63,597 nucleotides of DNA from Selenomonas sp. AE3005 (GTDB taxonomy: Bacteria; Bacillota; Negativicutes; Selenomonadales; Selenomonadaceae): contig NZ_CAJODG010000001.1 in assembly GCF_905233635.1 (NCBI RefSeq), positions 1 through 63,597 of the forward strand, given 5' to 3'. Numbering within the stretch: the first letter of the stretch is position 1; the number at the start of each line of letters is the position of its first letter. A model generated the notes under the pieces. That model searched no databases and was not told where the DNA came from. It worked only from the letters and a program-made list of their open reading frames with translations. Positions 61,085 through 63,597 of the stretch are shown in pieces. The position numbers and the translations under genes were made by a program.

Positions 61085-62656
61085 TTATTTGCAGTTCTTC
61101 TGGATTTCGTTATTCCAAGGCAAGAAGTTTTTTAGTAGTTCAGGATGTATTTTGAAATTCAGATTGGGAAGATTTTCAAATAGATAGGTCAGATAACGAA
61201 ATGGCTCCAAGCCATTGACCTTGCTCGTTTCCACGATGCTATAAACAGCAGCGCTGGCGGATGCGCCCTTCGGTGAGGCACTGAACAACCAATTTTTGCG
61301 GCCGATGGTAAAGTTGCGTATAGCCCGCTCGCAGATATTATTCGAAAGAGCAATGTTGCCATCCGTCAGGAAAACACTAAGCCCTTTCCGATGATTCAAG
61401 GCATAGTTTACAGCCTTCCCCAGTGCAGATTTAGGCAACACCTTAGGCTGGATTCCTTCCAGCCACACGAAGAAAGCCTCCAGCTTGTCTTTTTCAAGCC
61501 GCAGACGCTCTGCCTGCCGTTCTTCGGCAGACTTATGGGAAAGCTCCTTATCCAAGGCAAACAGTTCATTGATTTTCCGGATAGCCTGTCCGCTTACGGA
61601 TTCGGCCGCGTCTCCTTGGGAAATTCCCGCCGGAATGGCATCTACAAAGTAGCGGCGGGCATGCACCCAACAAAGTGCATGTTCCTTGCAATGAATCTGC
61701 TCATAACCGGCATACCCGTCTGTTTGGAGGATGCCCTCATATCCCTCAAGGAACTTTCCGGCAAAGCCTCCGTTCCGGCCGGGATGGTATTCATAGATCC
61801 GTATTTGCCGTCCATCCTTCACGAATTCGCCATTGGTATACACCCACATGTAAGACTTGGTCTTATTCTTCCGTCCTTTTTCATTCAGTACTTGGACTGG
61901 CGTTTCGTCTGCATGGATTACCAGCTGATTCAAAAGCTCTGCGTGCATGCAATCTACCAGCGGCATAAGCCAGTCTTCTGCTGACCGGATAACCCAGTTG
62001 GCTAAAGTAGCCCGGGAAAGGGCTATGCCAATGGATTTCCATTCCTGTTCCTGCCGGTAAAGGGGCATGGAAAATTGGTATTTCTGTGTAATAACATGTG
62101 CCACACTGGACGGCGAGGCGATGGACTTTGCCAGCACCGGCTGCGGCATCTGCGGTTTTTCAATGGAAAAATGCTCTTTTTTCCGGCATTACAGGCATTG
62201 GGAGGATTCCCGGTAGAAGTCAATGACTTTTACCGTAGCAGGAATGAACTGCACCTCCGTACGAATCTTCTCCCGCCCCATGGATATGAGTTGTGTCCCG
62301 CAACGTTTGCAGATGCGCTCATCTTCCGGCAGGGTGATTACGCGTTCTTCATGCGGCACATCTTTCAGAATCTGCTCAAGATGACCTTTTTGCTTCTTGC
62401 GCCGCTGATGAGCAGGGACTTCAATGACCGGCTCAGGAGCACTGCCTTTTGCCTCGACCTCAGCTTCGTCGAAAAGATTGATCTCCTCGACCTCACCCAA
62501 AACCTTTTTTGTTTTCTCGGAGCGTGAGCCAAAAGCCAACTTTTTCAACTGAGCAATCTGTTCTTTGAGACAGATATTTTCGTTGCGGAGGTTTTCCTTC
62601 TCCAAGGTCAGCGAATCTATGCGGTTTTGCATTTCCTGTTCGCGAATGTCTGTCAT
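61085..62656 (-). pseudogene. IS66 transposase TnpC with in-frame stop
   Basis: Reads as one frame of 523 codons interrupted by TAA at 62191-62189. N-terminal part: coiled coil, 'LAFGSRSEKTKK' and the zinc motif 'CKRCGTQL'. C-terminal part: DDE domain ('VIHADETPVQVL', 'LQTDGYAGYE', 'NNICERAIRNFTIGRKNWLFS') and C-terminal 'YSIVETSKVNGLEPFRYL'. CAA to TAA is the simplest change. The downstream 354-codon ORF keeps the catalytic domain but lacks the DNA-binding part. Confidence 0.8.
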
Positions 62657-62768
62657 GGGAAACCTCCTGATTTTTGCTTATTCCATTACACCACAAAAAG
62701 CCTGCGAAGTCAGTACTGACGTGGGCTGAGCTATCCACAGATTTGCAGATGTTATGCACAATTTGAAC

Positions 62769-63125
62769 TTAAAAGCTGTATGTTGAAGTGCCCTTTTGTA
62801 CGGCTTGGGGCTGCGAAATGGATAAGCCTTCGGTAAGCCAGCGTAGCTGCTGCTCGGAAATTTCCAGCAGATCTTCCGGCGTGTCCGGCCATTGATATTG
62901 GCCATTCTCCAAGCGCTTATAGAGCAGCAGAAATCCTGTCTCATCCCATAGCAGTCCTTTGATACGGTCTTTACGTCGGCCACAGAAAAGGAACAACGCC
63001 GGCTGATGCGGGTCTAGCTGAAATTTCGACAGTACCAACGCGGCAAGACCGTCGATGGACTTACGCATATCCGTTCGACCGCACGCCAGATAGACATGCT
63101 CTGCCGTAAGATTACGGATTAGCAT
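62769..63125 (-). CDS. IS66 TnpB accessory protein
   Basis: 118 residues from ATG 63125. 'VYLACGRTDMRKSIDGLAALV', 'ALFLFCGRRKDRIKGLLWDE' (each in part) are diagnostic for IS66 Orf2. Needed for IS66 transposition; function poorly defined. Overlaps tnpA by 7 nt. Confidence 0.9.
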   Translation of the reverse strand: MLIRNLTAEHVYLACGRTDMRKSIDGLAALVLSKFQLDPHQPALFLFCGRRKDRIKGLLWDETGFLLLYKRLENGQYQWPDTPEDLLEISEQQLRWLTEGLSISQPQAVQKGTSTYSF

Positions 63126-63502
63126 ACCGGGAACACATCCTTGATACAAGCGAGCGTTCTGGCAAGCAAATCTCTCGATGTTTTCTCATTGACTTCCAAG
63201 CTCACGGGACCACAGGAAAGTTTCAGCATAGATGGGAGTGTTGCGGTTTGAACTGTGGCCGTAACGGTAGCGGTTGCCAACGTAGCAAATTCAGGAGCAG
63301 GCGCATCCTTTTTGGGGATCTGAAGTGCAGAAGCCGCAAAATCTTCGCGAATTTTGCGTTGCCAATAGTAAAAGGCATTGTACTTAATATTCTGCTGGCG
63401 GCAATATTCTGCGGCAGTAAGCCCGCTGTTCTGTTGGGCAAGAATGGTCTGTTTCCAGGATGCTAAAGAATGTTGCTGCTTGAGTTGCTGGATTTGAGTC
63501 AT
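63119..63502 (-). CDS. IS66 TnpA accessory protein
   Basis: 127 residues from ATG 63502 (GGAG). HTH_8-like start 'WKQTILAQQNSGLTAAEYCR', 'YNAFYYWQRKIR', then a variable Ala/Thr linker and 'VSLEVNEKTSRDLLARTL'. DNA-binding accessory protein of the IS. Confidence 0.85.
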   Translation of the reverse strand: MTQIQQLKQQHSLASWKQTILAQQNSGLTAAEYCRQQNIKYNAFYYWQRKIREDFAASALQIPKKDAPAPEFATLATATVTATVQTATLPSMLKLSCGPVSLEVNEKTSRDLLARTLACIKDVFPVC

Positions 63503-63547
63503 AACAAACTCCATTCCGCCGCTGTCGCTGGCGGCACAAATAGGAAT

Positions 63548-63576
63548 GAAAAACAAAGGTGCGACTCTCCTTTGTT
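63548..63576 (-). terminator. terminator upstream of tnpA
   Basis: Stem AACAAAGG (63552-63559) / CCTTTGTT (63569-63576), followed on the minus strand by TTTTTC. Probably shields the transposase genes from read-through, a common IS strategy. Confidence 0.6.
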
Positions 63577-63597
63577 TGGTATAATCTTCTTAGAGGG

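Larger units (their letters stand above)
61015..63597 (-). mobile_element. IS66-family insertion sequence (right end outside window)
   Basis: Three minus-strand genes in IS66 order (tnpA, tnpB, tnpC). A candidate left terminus starts GTAAGCGGAAAATCATTCGG at 61015, beginning with the GTAAGCG typical of IS66 ends. The other end and the target duplication cannot be checked here. Confidence 0.8.

Noticed and set aside
61391..61984. 197-codon plus-strand frame
   Set aside because: Antisense to the IS66 transposase DDE domain.

Overview
The window is mostly an integrated, podovirus-like prophage, followed on the right by chromosomal DNA of its host. Every lytic gene from about 49.3 kb down to position 1 reads leftwards. 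The lysogeny block and integrase (49.5-54.2 kb) read rightwards. The chromosome resumes at a cstA-type transporter at 54.3 kb. No rRNA or tRNA was seen, so the host is an inference: gene content, moderate GC and the style of the genes suggest a Firmicute-type anaerobe, probably Negativicutes (Selenomonas/Megamonas/Mitsuokella-like). The left prophage end is outside the window.

Layout from right to left. (1) Integrase (53.0-54.2 kb) with three direct GCAGACAA repeats and a 44-nt hairpin at its 3' end, the likely attachment region. (2) A structured 325-nt intergenic region that looks like a promoter-to-terminator non-coding RNA gene on the minus strand. (3) Lysogeny cargo: a secreted protein, a membrane protein, a zinc-binding membrane-anchored protein, small peptides and a short CI-like repressor. 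(4) A divergent immunity region with a consensus leftward promoter and paired operators. (5) Early genes: Cro-like and other HTH proteins, a YqaJ exonuclease/RecT recombination pair, an HNHc nuclease, a replication initiator carrying iteron-like repeats, a DnaC-like loader and a decayed cytosine methyltransferase. (6) A train of about twenty tiny, overlapping genes (35-41 kb). (7) A late-gene activator (MazG-like/RinA-like), an extended -10 late promoter and an attenuator in front of terS-terL. (8) Structural genes: portal, scaffold, N4-gp56-type capsid, P22/T7-type head-tail proteins, fibre and collar proteins. (9) Ejection proteins, ending in a 4557-residue polyvalent protein with muralytic, methylase, helicase and metallopeptidase modules. 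(10) Lysis genes, a terminator and a small HTH gene.

Right of the prophage: cstA, a degenerate nucleotidyltransferase, a DUF4258/YgiT-type toxin-antitoxin pair, a truncated wecB, a 1152-residue AT-rich nuclease-like protein that looks like a defence gene, and an IS66 element whose transposase carries an in-frame stop.

Most noteworthy: a 19-residue scaffold-protein motif reappears, strongly conserved at protein level but not at DNA level, in the lysogeny gene at 50.3 kb; an 85-codon gene with its own ribosome site and GC3 signature is nested out of frame inside the giant gene; and there are candidate non-coding RNAs at 52.8-53.0 kb and 47.5 kb.
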